From Marinomonas rhodophyticola (GTDB lineage Bacteria > Pseudomonadota > Gammaproteobacteria > Pseudomonadales > Marinomonadaceae): DNA of 64,000 nt. The stretch covers positions 62,001 through 126,000 of the forward strand of contig NZ_JAPEUL010000004.1 of assembly GCF_026113935.1 (NCBI RefSeq), read 5' to 3'. Shown one piece after another: positions 46,405 to 54,426 of the stretch; within the stretch, counting starts at the first letter, position 1, and the number at the start of each line of letters is the position of its first letter. The position numbers and the translations under genes are program-made. The notes under the pieces are model-generated. The model had not been told where the DNA came from. It worked only from the letters and a program-made list of their open reading frames with translations, and made no database searches.

Positions 46405-46742
46405 ATGAGGCCCTCCAAGACAAGACGTATCATCGATTTGCCCCGTCAAATTGGACAACAATCCTTATACCGATCCACTGCCATTATTACCCAAAATTGA
46501 TTATACCTATCACCAGCAGGGATGCACCATTCAAATACACGCGTGAAAAGTTCGCTGAATCAGGTGATGCCTCTATTATATGGGAAGGTCATAAAGCGGG
46601 CAGAGATATCGGCTATGGTCAAATGGAAAAACTGTCTAATCTTGAAAGTTTGCCTGCCAGTGGCTTCCTAGTGTCTTACTTTCCCTACAAAATAAAAAAT
46701 GGCACCGCAGGTTTTGTCCGTGCGGTAGCGATATTTTCGTAA
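46405..46742 (+). pseudogene. Cyclase family (kynurenine formamidase-like) pseudogene with internal deletion
   Basis: Two ends of one gene survive. The N-terminal part (RRIIDL, then in another frame VKLDNNPYTDPLPLLPKIDY) resembles cyclase-family metal-dependent hydrolases (HGTHxDxPxH class). The C-terminal part (FKYTREKFAESGDASIIWEG then GRDIGYGQMEKLSNLESLPA and GFVRAVAIF) matches the end of the same family. The metal-binding middle, about 140 residues, is missing near 46515. The deletion cannot be a simple base-calling error, so this is a real pseudogene. Confidence 0.7.
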
Positions 46743-46767
46743 AGAAGGAAATCAAAAAAATCTGTAA

Positions 46768-46800
46768 AGAGAGTGTCTTTATTAGACATTCTCTTTTGTG
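46768..46800. terminator. Terminator after the cyclase remnant
   Basis: AGAGAGTGTCT / AGACATTCTCT hairpin followed by TTTTGTG, with A-rich sequence before it. It may also serve the convergent gntR gene. Confidence 0.65.
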
Positions 46801-46884
46801 TTGCTTAAAAAATGAGCTTTTGCTAGTAGATTTGAATGAGAGCTGTCTGCATATGCTTTGTGCCAATATTGTTGTTGCTTAATA

Positions 46885-47523
46885 TTACGTTGGTTTTCTT
46901 TTAAAACTATTTAACGCACCCATAAGGTGGCTTTCTATACTTGATTTTGCCCAATTAGCATCACCCGTTTCGATGGCTTTAATAATTTGACGGTGCTCCC
47001 TGATACTGTTGCGGACTTGTTCGTCCGTATAAATATAATATCTACCAATGACCAGCGGAAACTCAAGCAAACGAGATCCAAAACTCCGGATCATTGGATT
47101 TAAAGAGGATTCATAAATCAAATAATGAAAATCACGGTTGGCTTCTTTAAGTGCCTCTTGGTATCCGCTTTTTTTGTTATCAATAGCATCTTCCATACGA
47201 TTTACAGTTTCTTTCATGGCATTCAATGAGCTTTCATTAATTCTCTCTGAGGCCAAGCAAACCGCATGCCCTTCCAAAACGACTCGAAGGTTGTAGATAT
47301 CTACAATTTCAGATTTTCCTACCATCGAAACAACGGCGCCCCTTTTAGGCGCCTGCTCAAGGAAACCATCCGCAATCAATTTTTGAATAGCGGCACGAAC
47401 TGGCGTTCTACTAGCATCTAATTCAGAAGCTAGCGCTTCCTCAACAAGTCGCGTTCCAGGTTCATAAAAACCAGACATTAATCGATCACGAAGGGCAATG
47501 TATATAGATTCACTTACTTTCAT
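46885..47523 (-). CDS. GntR-family regulator, FCD (FadR) subfamily
   Basis: A 212-aa regulator. N-terminal winged helix (YIALRDRLMSGFYEPGTRLV; LDASRTPVRAAIQKLIADGF) and an FCD all-helical C-terminal domain (NRDFHYLIYESSLNPMI; EHRQIIKAIETGD), with metal-binding acidic/His positions typical of carboxylate-sensing members. It is last of the minus-strand tct group and 36 bases from tctA, so probably cotranscribed, and is the natural regulator of the tct genes and of the divergent rraA-like operon. The effector is probably a hydroxy- or oxo-acid. Confidence 0.88.
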   Translation of the reverse strand: MKVSESIYIALRDRLMSGFYEPGTRLVEEALASELDASRTPVRAAIQKLIADGFLEQAPKRGAVVSMVGKSEIVDIYNLRVVLEGHAVCLASERINESSLNAMKETVNRMEDAIDNKKSGYQEALKEANRDFHYLIYESSLNPMIRSFGSRLLEFPLVIGRYYIYTDEQVRNSIREHRQIIKAIETGDANWAKSSIESHLMGALNSFKRKPT

Positions 47524-47558
47524 AGATATCCAAAAAAAACAGTAAAGTAAGTCTTATA

Positions 47559-49073
47559 TTACTTTATTGTTGCTTCATCGCGCGAGCCTCTAAACCGAAC
47601 CAGCATCTTTTTAATGACAGGCGTTAGTGACGTCATTGCGATTAGTCCGATCAAAATCCAGGAGATTCCACCTTCAAACAATACATTATACTGGCCATCT
47701 GACATTAATATGCTTCGTCTTAACGACTCTTCGGCCATAGGGCCTAAAATAACGGCTAAGACGGTAGGAGCTGTTGGTATTTCAAGACGTTCCATTACTA
47801 ATCCAAGCACCCCGAAACATAACATCAACCAAACTTCAAAGAAGCTATTATGTAAGGCGTAGATACCAAGAACAGACAACGAAATTATCATTGGGGCTAA
47901 TAGGCTAGCGGGTAGTTTTAGTATATGAATAAATGCTCTTGAACCAAAACGTCCCAGTACATACATCAGTCCCGATGTAACAAGCATAGTAATCATGAAC
48001 CCATAGGTTATTTCAGCATTCTCTCTAAAGAGTTGAGGGCCAGGCAATAAACCATGTACTAATAATGCTCCTAAAATAACTGCGGCAACCGCACTGCCAG
48101 GTATCCCCAAAGTAAGGGCTGGAATTAAAGTCGCTGCTGTATCGGCATTATTAGCGCATTCTGCTGCGGCAACTCCTTCAGGTGCTCCTTTGCCATATTT
48201 GTCTTTTTCAGGGTCAGATCTCCGTTGTTCGTTCCAAGCAAGTAACGCTGCAATATTTCCCCCAACCGCAGGTATAATCCCCGCGATAACACCAATAATG
48301 GACGATTTAAACCACACTGGAATGAGTTTGCTCCAACGAAAGTTGTCGCTTTGTTCATTTTGTTGAATGATAGGTTTGATATTTTTCATTGAGCTGAAAG
48401 CCAACTCGATTGCTGGTGGAATAGCATATAAACCAGTTAACAAAACGATGATATTAATGCCGCTAAGCAAGTCCAATGAATCAAAGGCAAATCGCTCTGC
48501 ACCTGTCATGGTGTCAATGCCTACCATACCTATTAATAGACCTAAGCATGCCGCAATTAAACCTTTAATTGGATTCTTAGATAAGAGCACGGCTATTGAA
48601 GTCAGCCCGAATGCAGATAGCCAGAAATAATTTGCAGGACTAAATTGAAGCGCGATTTTTGCTAGTGGTGGCGCCAATAATAGTAATGCGAGAGCGCTAA
48701 CAGCGCTACCAATAGAGGAAGACGTCAATGAGATCCGCAATGCCAGCTTTGCCTTTCCTTGTTGTGCCATGGGATATCCATCAAAAACTGTTGCAATACC
48801 TGCAGGCGTCCCAGGAATTCTTAATAGAATAGCCGGAATCGAACCGCCGTACATTGCTCCATTATAAATGCCTGCAATCATACCTAACGCGACAAGCGGC
48901 TCCATCGTAAATGTCAAAGGTATAAGAACAGCAATCCCCATCGTTGCACTTAGTCCTGGTAGGGCGCCAATTGCGATCCCCACAGCCGTCCCAATTATCA
49001 TTGAAATCATTACTGGAATAGTAAATACAATAAAGAATGCGTCATATATGTGAGTGAAAGATTCCATAACCAT
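47559..49073 (-). CDS. tctA: Tripartite tricarboxylate transporter, large membrane subunit TctA
   Basis: A 504-aa protein with about 12 spans. It has the TctA motifs GTAVGIAIGALPGLSATMGI and the internal repeat GIIPAVGGNIAALLAWNEQR, together with GAMYGGSIPAILLRIPGTPA. With TctB it forms the Na+- or H+-coupled permease fed by the periplasmic TctC. The start overlaps the tctB stop by one base (TAATG); an ATG two codons later is possible. Substrates of this transporter class include citrate and other di- and tricarboxylates, aromatic acids and many unknown acids. Confidence 0.92.
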   Translation of the reverse strand: MVMESFTHIYDAFFIVFTIPVMISMIIGTAVGIAIGALPGLSATMGIAVLIPLTFTMEPLVALGMIAGIYNGAMYGGSIPAILLRIPGTPAGIATVFDGYPMAQQGKAKLALRISLTSSSIGSAVSALALLLLAPPLAKIALQFSPANYFWLSAFGLTSIAVLLSKNPIKGLIAACLGLLIGMVGIDTMTGAERFAFDSLDLLSGINIIVLLTGLYAIPPAIELAFSSMKNIKPIIQQNEQSDNFRWSKLIPVWFKSSIIGVIAGIIPAVGGNIAALLAWNEQRRSDPEKDKYGKGAPEGVAAAECANNADTAATLIPALTLGIPGSAVAAVILGALLVHGLLPGPQLFRENAEITYGFMITMLVTSGLMYVLGRFGSRAFIHILKLPASLLAPMIISLSVLGIYALHNSFFEVWLMLCFGVLGLVMERLEIPTAPTVLAVILGPMAEESLRRSILMSDGQYNVLFEGGISWILIGLIAMTSLTPVIKKMLVRFRGSRDEATIK

Positions 49074-49528
49074 TATCCCATTAATAGAGCTGAAATAGCT
49101 TCAGGTGGCAGAGGTATTCTCAACACAACCCTAAAGACCACATAAATTAAGGTGCAAAAAACGAGTGCCGCAATGATTACGTTTTTTACATTTCGATAGC
49201 CAAGCCCAAGAGCCAGTAATGGAGTAAATATGACAGAACTCGTAATGACTCCAAGATAACTAATGCCTAATACAAATAAGGAACTAGAGGAAATGATTAG
49301 GAAAAACTTCCCCCATTCGAAGTCTGCTGTTTTTTCTTGATTCTTGAGTTGAAAGATCGACTTTAAGGACTGAGCAATCCAAATTAAAGATAATGCCAAC
49401 ATGATGAACAGTACTATTCTGGGTAAGAATCCTGATGTTGCACTATAGCCCCATGCTTCTATGAATCCGAAAATTGAAAAGATCGTTACTAATGTGCTAG
49501 ACAGAAGTTCAATTTTTGCTTTATTCAT
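49073..49528 (-). CDS. tctB: Tripartite tricarboxylate transporter, small membrane subunit TctB
   Basis: A 151-aa four-span membrane protein: GYSATSGFLPRIVLFIMLAL (typical first loop), VLGISYLGVITSSVIFTPLL and VFRVVLRIPLPPEAISALLM, which is the conserved TctB C-terminus (F-x-x-LLxIPLPxG). I set the start at ATG 49528, with GGGGA 6 bases upstream; the GTG at 49567 would put the reading inside the hairpin between tctC and tctB. It completes the TctCBA transporter. Confidence 0.88.
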   Translation of the reverse strand: MNKAKIELLSSTLVTIFSIFGFIEAWGYSATSGFLPRIVLFIMLALSLIWIAQSLKSIFQLKNQEKTADFEWGKFFLIISSSSLFVLGISYLGVITSSVIFTPLLALGLGYRNVKNVIIAALVFCTLIYVVFRVVLRIPLPPEAISALLMG

Positions 49529-49547
49529 ATATTTCCCCACAAAAAAT

Positions 49548-49578
49548 AAAGAGATATCGTTGCCCACGATATCTCTTT
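49548..49578 (-). terminator. Perfect 13-bp hairpin between tctC and tctB
   Basis: AAAGAGATATCGT and ACGATATCTCTTT pair perfectly around a 5-base loop, with T-rich sequence after it on the minus strand. It follows the tctC stop directly and precedes tctB. It probably acts as a partial terminator or 3' stabiliser that raises binding-protein mRNA over permease mRNA. Confidence 0.7.
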
Positions 49579-49597
49579 TTATTGAATGCTTTAGCTT

Positions 49598-50581
49598 TTA
49601 ACCCTTAATCCAAGGTTCTGCCGTCCAAATAGCATTGTAGGTATCATGTAAACGCTGCAATGTGGCGCCAAAGTCTTTGCTGTTCATATAAGATAGGGGA
49701 AGGTTTTGCTCTTTTGCTTTACTAACAAATTCTGGGTCACTGACAGCCTGTTCCAATGCTTTTTCTAGTTTCTTTTGAATGTCACTTGGTAACCCTGCTG
49801 GGGCTGCTAAACCGCGCATTGATCCTGAAACGACGTCATATCCCTGTTCCATAAAAGTAGGTACATTTGGTGCCTCGCTCCAACGGGATTCTCCCATTTG
49901 TCCTAAAATTAGTAAGTTTCCTTCTTGGCCATCTGCAATGGCTTCACTCATATTCATATTTGCCAAGTCAATATGTTCACCGAGTGCCGCTGTTCTTACA
50001 TCAGCTGATCCTTTGAATGGAATATGCTTCATTTTAATATTTGTTTGTTTTTCAAAAGCCAATGCCGCTAAATGATCATCCCCACCAATACCTGTTGTTC
50101 CATAGGTAAGTTTGCCTGGATGTTCATTTGCATAACTAACTAAATCACCTAATGATTTTATTTGGCTGTTGATAGATACGCTGAAAGCACCTGGATCGTC
50201 AACGACATTACCTATTGGCGTAAAGTCTGCGAGGCTGTATCTGGCTTTACGTTGAATAGGGATTGTAATGAGGTTAGGTGTATTAACAAAGCCTATCGTA
50301 TACCCATCGGGAGAGGCTTTTGCTAGTTCAGTAAAGCCAATCTCTCCGCCAGCACCAGGTTTATTCTCGATCACTATAGAGACGTTTTCACCCATGTATT
50401 TTTCGATATAGGGTGCCAGTGTTCTAGCCGCAATATCCGTTCCGCCACCTGCACCGTAGGCAACGATCATTTTAATTGAGCGTTCAGGATAATCAGCCAT
50501 TGCTGAGATAGAGGCGCTACACAGCATAGTCAGGCTAAGTGTTTTCAAAAACATACCAACTCTAGGTTTTATTATTTTCAT
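49598..50581 (-). CDS. tctC: Tripartite tricarboxylate transporter substrate-binding protein TctC
   Basis: A 327-aa periplasmic protein of the Bug/TctC family with a signal peptide ending near SAMA-DYPER. Family features: YPERSIKMIVAYGAGGGTDI, IENKPGAGGEIGFTELAKA, YGTTGIGGDDHLAALAF and the LP-x-x-LR-like C-terminal helices. It captures a carboxylate and delivers it to TctAB. First gene of the minus-strand tctCBA-gntR operon, divergent from the rraA-like gene at 50992, separated by a 410-bp control region. Confidence 0.92.
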   Translation of the reverse strand: MKIIKPRVGMFLKTLSLTMLCSASISAMADYPERSIKMIVAYGAGGGTDIAARTLAPYIEKYMGENVSIVIENKPGAGGEIGFTELAKASPDGYTIGFVNTPNLITIPIQRKARYSLADFTPIGNVVDDPGAFSVSINSQIKSLGDLVSYANEHPGKLTYGTTGIGGDDHLAALAFEKQTNIKMKHIPFKGSADVRTAALGEHIDLANMNMSEAIADGQEGNLLILGQMGESRWSEAPNVPTFMEQGYDVVSGSMRGLAAPAGLPSDIQKKLEKALEQAVSDPEFVSKAKEQNLPLSYMNSKDFGATLQRLHDTYNAIWTAEPWIKG

Positions 50582-50991
50582 CTTTGTTTCCTATCGTTTT
50601 TTTAGTTTAGGCAATACAAAAAAACAATTTATTAAAGATGCTTAGGTTCTCTAATAAATGTGTTTCTGTATACAGTTTTAGTATAGTTCCGTGCGGTGAA
50701 CGAAGTAAATAGAAATGACAAAAATAAAGGATTATTTATTTTTTTCTTATAATTCAATAACTTGTTTATTATTTTTGTATTTTTTATATCTCTTTATTAT
50801 AAATAGATTGCGATAAATGTATTTTGTTTGTATTTTTTTAGTACTTTTTTTGATGTTGTATGCATTCATTCTTACCAACAAGGCTTTCCGGTAATTATTG
50901 TTGGTGAGTAGTCGAGTAATGAAAACATGACGTAGCTCGCTGAGATATGTTGACGAGTCTTAAAATAAAAACACCACATAGGAATTGAAAA
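50582..50991. promoter_or_regulatory. 410-bp AT-rich divergent control region, with a CTGTATACAG palindrome
   Basis: No gene is seen. It must hold the promoters of tctC (minus) and of the rraA-like operon (plus). The perfect palindrome CTGTATACAG (50666-50675) has the GTATAC core common in operators of FCD-type GntR regulators, and TTGTATGCATTC at about 50853 is a weaker copy. The DNA between (50750-50850) is extremely AT-rich with many T tracts, suggesting curvature. Assignment to the adjacent GntR protein is inferred. Confidence 0.5.
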
Positions 50992-51672
50992 ATGAACAAC
51001 ATTGGTTTCCAAATCAAAAATCGCAAAAGAAGAATTGATAGCTGCATCGTAGCCAGCTTTAAAAGTCTTCCTGTTGCTAACGTTAGTGATTGCATGAACC
51101 GCTTATTCGCTGGTGGATCCAATATTCGCCCTATTCATGATTCAACAGAGGTTATCGCAGGCGCTGCTTTAACCGTTCGTACTCGTCCTGGCGACAATTT
51201 GGTATTACACCATGCGATTGATATCGCTGAACCAGGAGACATCATTGTTGTTGATGCTGGCGGCGATCAGACAAATGCATTGATGGGAGAAATTATGGCT
51301 GCTCTTGCTATTAAAAAGGGGGTTGCTGGAATCATTATCAATGGCGCGATTCGTGATGCGGCTGAAATTCGAAGAATGGGGCTACCTGTTTTTGCAACAG
51401 GTATTTCTCATCGAGGTCCTTACAAAGATGGTCCGGGAGAGATAAATACACCTATATGCATTGACGGGATGGTTATCGAAGCTGGCGATCTAATTTTAGC
51501 CGATGGAGATGGCGTACTGTCTGTAAGTATTGATCATGCTGAAGCTATTTTGGCTGCTGCTCAAGCGAAATATGCTGCAGAACAAGTTGAAATCGCAGCG
51601 ATAGAAAACGGAAGCGTTGATCGCAGTTGGGTCGTCAATGCCTTGAAAGCTCGTGGCTGCGTTTTCGAATAA
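50992..51672 (+). CDS. RraA-family aldolase/decarboxylase-like protein, copy 1
   Basis: A 226-aa protein of the RraA/HMG-aldolase family. It has the substrate loop RTRPGDNLVLHHAIDIAEPG, VVDAGGDQTNALMGEIMA and the active-site stretch INGAIRDAAEI. The Arg-Asp pair there is kept, as in 4-hydroxy-4-methyl-2-oxoglutarate (HMG/CHA) aldolases, whereas E. coli RraA has Arg-Gln. It is therefore more likely a metal-dependent aldolase/oxaloacetate decarboxylase than an RNase E regulator. First of an operon with a 2-hydroxyacid dehydrogenase and, further on, an FMN oxidase; divergent from tctCBA. Confidence 0.82.
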   Translation: MNNIGFQIKNRKRRIDSCIVASFKSLPVANVSDCMNRLFAGGSNIRPIHDSTEVIAGAALTVRTRPGDNLVLHHAIDIAEPGDIIVVDAGGDQTNALMGEIMAALAIKKGVAGIIINGAIRDAAEIRRMGLPVFATGISHRGPYKDGPGEINTPICIDGMVIEAGDLILADGDGVLSVSIDHAEAILAAAQAKYAAEQVEIAAIENGSVDRSWVVNALKARGCVFE

Positions 51673-51699
51673 AAACAATAAGTTATGAGGGTATTAAAA

Positions 51700-52722
51700 A
51701 TGCGCCAAGAAAGAGTAGTTGCCAGATTTGAGGCATGGATTAATCCAATATTCGACAAAATCATAAACGAACGTTCTGATACAAGACTTGAAGTTATTGA
51801 CTTTAACGACAGCGAAGAAAGTGTGTGGGCTAAACTAAAAACAGTGGATGTATTGCATTTACGCCCGACGTTGGATGAGGTTCCTCCCAAGTGGCGAGTC
51901 AGTAAGGAATTATTGGCTAAATGTCCAAACCTAGTGTGCGTCTCTTCTACTGGAGCGGGTTATGACACTATCGATGTTGAAGCTTGCACCAAAGCTGGCG
52001 TGGCTGTCGTTGGGCAAATGGGGATCAATGCTACTTCAGTAGCTGAAATGGCTGTTGGCTTGATGCTTTCTGTGTCACGACGAATAACCGAATCTGATAG
52101 AGTTCTAAAAAATCGACGAGGGTTTAGTCGCGAAGAGCTGATGGGACATGACCTTTGTGGACGTGTTTTAGGGATTGTTGGTTTAGGGTATGCGGGATCG
52201 GCTACCGCGAAACTGGCTAACGCATTTGGTATGAAAGTCATTGCTTTTGATCCGTACCTTACCTCCGAGGAAATGGCATCACGAGGGGCTATTTCAGTAG
52301 GTTGGGAGGAACTACTAAAAGAGTCAGACATCATTTCACTGCATTGTCCAAGAGACAGCTCAACACGAAATATGTTCAATGCAGAGGCATTCTCAAAGAT
52401 GAAAAAAGGCGCTCAGTTTGTCACTACTGCCCGTGGAGGAATTCATGATGAATCTGCCTTATACCAAGCATTAAGTACTGAGCATTTAAGTGGCGCAGGA
52501 TTAGATGTATGGGAAGAGGAGCCTCCAGCGTTGGATCATCCTTTATTATCTCTACCTAATGTAGTTGCGACCTATCATACGGCAGGTGTCTCTCATGAAG
52601 GTCGCTATAATGTTGCATCACAAGGAGCGTTACAAATTAGAGAAATACTGGACGGAAACAAGCCATCCCGATTAATTAATCCTGAAGTATGGGAAGTATT
52701 TCTTAAGCGCAATTCACTTTAA
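51700..52722 (+). CDS. D-isomer-specific 2-hydroxyacid dehydrogenase
   Basis: A 340-aa NAD(P)-dependent dehydrogenase. The Rossmann motif is GIVGLGYAGSATAKLANAFG. The catalytic triad is visible as Arg in TTARGGIHDE, Glu in DVWEEEPP and His in YHTAGVS. It interconverts a 2-oxo acid and a D-2-hydroxy acid. Overall it resembles phosphoglycerate or glyoxylate/hydroxypyruvate dehydrogenase-type members; the substrate is probably the acid imported by TctCBA or a product of the RraA-like enzyme. Start ATG 51700 (GAGGG 9 bases upstream), 27 bases after copy 1 of the rraA-like genes. Confidence 0.87.
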   Translation: MRQERVVARFEAWINPIFDKIINERSDTRLEVIDFNDSEESVWAKLKTVDVLHLRPTLDEVPPKWRVSKELLAKCPNLVCVSSTGAGYDTIDVEACTKAGVAVVGQMGINATSVAEMAVGLMLSVSRRITESDRVLKNRRGFSREELMGHDLCGRVLGIVGLGYAGSATAKLANAFGMKVIAFDPYLTSEEMASRGAISVGWEELLKESDIISLHCPRDSSTRNMFNAEAFSKMKKGAQFVTTARGGIHDESALYQALSTEHLSGAGLDVWEEEPPALDHPLLSLPNVVATYHTAGVSHEGRYNVASQGALQIREILDGNKPSRLINPEVWEVFLKRNSL

Positions 52723-52787
52723 GGAAGTGTGATTTTTCTTGGTATTTTAAATGGATAGTTTTTTAAAGAATAACTATCTAAGGCTTA

Positions 52788-52940
52788 ATGATTGAAAGGG
52801 CAGATCAGCCAAAGTCTGCTCTTTCGATTAGCATTCCTCAGCATCGAACCATCGATGTACTCAATGCGATGCTTAAAAAACATCCTTGGCACGATGAAGC
52901 AGTGAATCGACTAAAGCCTAAATACTTTCATCAGTTCTGA
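52788..52940 (+). CDS. Short ORF, possibly a gene remnant
   Basis: A 50-codon open frame between the dehydrogenase and the oxidase genes. The protein is plausible in composition (SISIPQHRTIDVLNAMLKKH followed by PWHDEAVNRLKPKYF) but matches no family I know. A hairpin (GATAGTT / AACTATC, about 52754-52778) precedes it, so it might be a small gene or the scar of a deleted one. The flanking 52723-52970 stretch has nothing else. Confidence 0.3.
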   Translation: MIERADQPKSALSISIPQHRTIDVLNAMLKKHPWHDEAVNRLKPKYFHQF

Positions 52941-52970
52941 TCAAGCCCATCAATGAAGTTCGGAGATTAA

Positions 52971-54217
52971 GATGTCCAGCAATGAGTCTATAAAAACAAA
53001 TAAAACCACGATTAATACAGTTTATTCTGAAGTCCTCCAAAAGAACAACTCGGTTACTTTCTCGTGTATTAAGCTTGGACGATTTTGAAATTGAAGCAAA
53101 AAAACTGCTACCACGCCCTATATTTGGTTATATTTCTGGTGCGGCAGAGAACAATGTTTCTCGAAAACGCAACCGAGAGTCCTTTGATGATTACGAGTTT
53201 TTACCTCGTGTACTAAATGATGTTTCTAAAAGAACAACGACAACCGAGTTATTTGGAAAGACCTATGCGGCACCTTTCGGTATAGCGCCGATTGGCTTAA
53301 GTGCTCTCTATGCTTATCGAGGTGATATTGTGTTAGCGAAAGGAGCTGCGCAAGAAAACGTACCTATGATATTGAGCGGCACTTCTCTCATTCGCTTAGA
53401 AGAGGTAATTAAAGTCAATCCAGACGCTTGGTTTCAAGCCTACTTGCCCGGTGATGATGCAAATATCGATGCTCTACTGCAACGTGTTGAAAACGCTAAC
53501 TTTAAAACATTAGTCTTGACTGTCGATACTTGTGTTCCAGCCAATAGAGAGAATAATGTCCGTGCAGGCTTCAGCACTCCACTAAAGCCTAGCTTTCGCC
53601 TCTTGCTTGACGGAATACTTCATCCGCGATGGTCTATTGGGACCTTCTTAAAAACAATAACTTTTTACGGTATTCCACATTTTGAGAACAGTTACGCTCA
53701 TCGTGGTGTGCCTATTTTATCTCCTACTGTCGAGCGTGACTTTTCATTTCGTGACCATCTAAACTGGTCTCATGTAGAAAGAATTCGTAAGTTATGGAAA
53801 GGGACATTTGTGATTAAAGGTATTCTCAATCCAGAAGATGCCCGGAAAGCAGTTGAAATAGGCGCAGACGGTATCATTGTTTCCAATCATGGCGGGCGCC
53901 AACTGGATGGTGCAATCGCTCCTCTTCATGCATTGCCTGCTATTGTTCAAGCCTGCCCTAACATTCCTGTTATGATGGATAGCGGTATTCGTCGCGGTGG
54001 GGATGTTATCAAAGCGTTGGCTCTTGGGGCGTCTTTCGTTTTTGCTGGCCGCCCGTTTGCCTATGCTTCTTCTGTTGCTGGCGAAGCTGGTGTAAAACAC
54101 GCACTTGGTATATTGAAAACCGAAATGATGCGTAATATGGCACTTGTTGGGGTGAATGATGTTCGCGATATCAATATCAACGAACAAGTTATTCCATACT
54201 CAAAGCGAGTTCGCTGA
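52971..54217 (+). CDS. FMN-dependent alpha-hydroxyacid oxidase/dehydrogenase (LldD family), frameshift near the 5' end
   Basis: About 415 aa. The main frame runs from 53075: FGYISGAAENN, FGIAPIGLSAL, AWFQAYLPG, VLTVDTCVPANREN and VIKGILNPEDARKAVEIGAD. The catalytic His is in IVSNHGGRQLDG and the FMN-phosphate loop is DSGIRRGGDVIKALALGA. This family oxidises L-lactate, mandelate, glycolate and similar 2-hydroxy acids to 2-oxo acids. The natural start is ATG 52971 (GGAGATTAAG upstream): 22 codons are read in another frame, and one base near 53036 joins them at KRTTRLLSRVLSLDDFE. Part of the rraA-like/dehydrogenase operon. Confidence 0.85.
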
Positions 54218-54426
54218 ATGGATCCAACTGTAGTGGCCTAGTAAAACGGGCCACTACCTTATCGTTGAACTAGTTTCTGCCTTGATCTGACAGACTCCTT
54301 ATTTTAGTTGGTGTCTGCTAGTTCGGACTGGGCTAATTCCTAATTCTCTTCCATCAAATAATGTGTTCAGTGACGTCCTTCCACAACATGTTTACCCCTG
54401 ATGAATTCGGTCATTCCTGTAATAGA

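Noticed and set aside
46636-46866. Minus-strand open frame over the cyclase remnant
   Set aside because: Shadow of the remnant and its terminator; composition is not protein-like and no start site is evident.
50992-51672. Naming the three RraA-family genes rraA (RNase E inhibitor)
   Set aside because: They keep the Arg-Asp pair of metal-dependent aldolases and sit in catabolic operons, so a regulatory role is unlikely.
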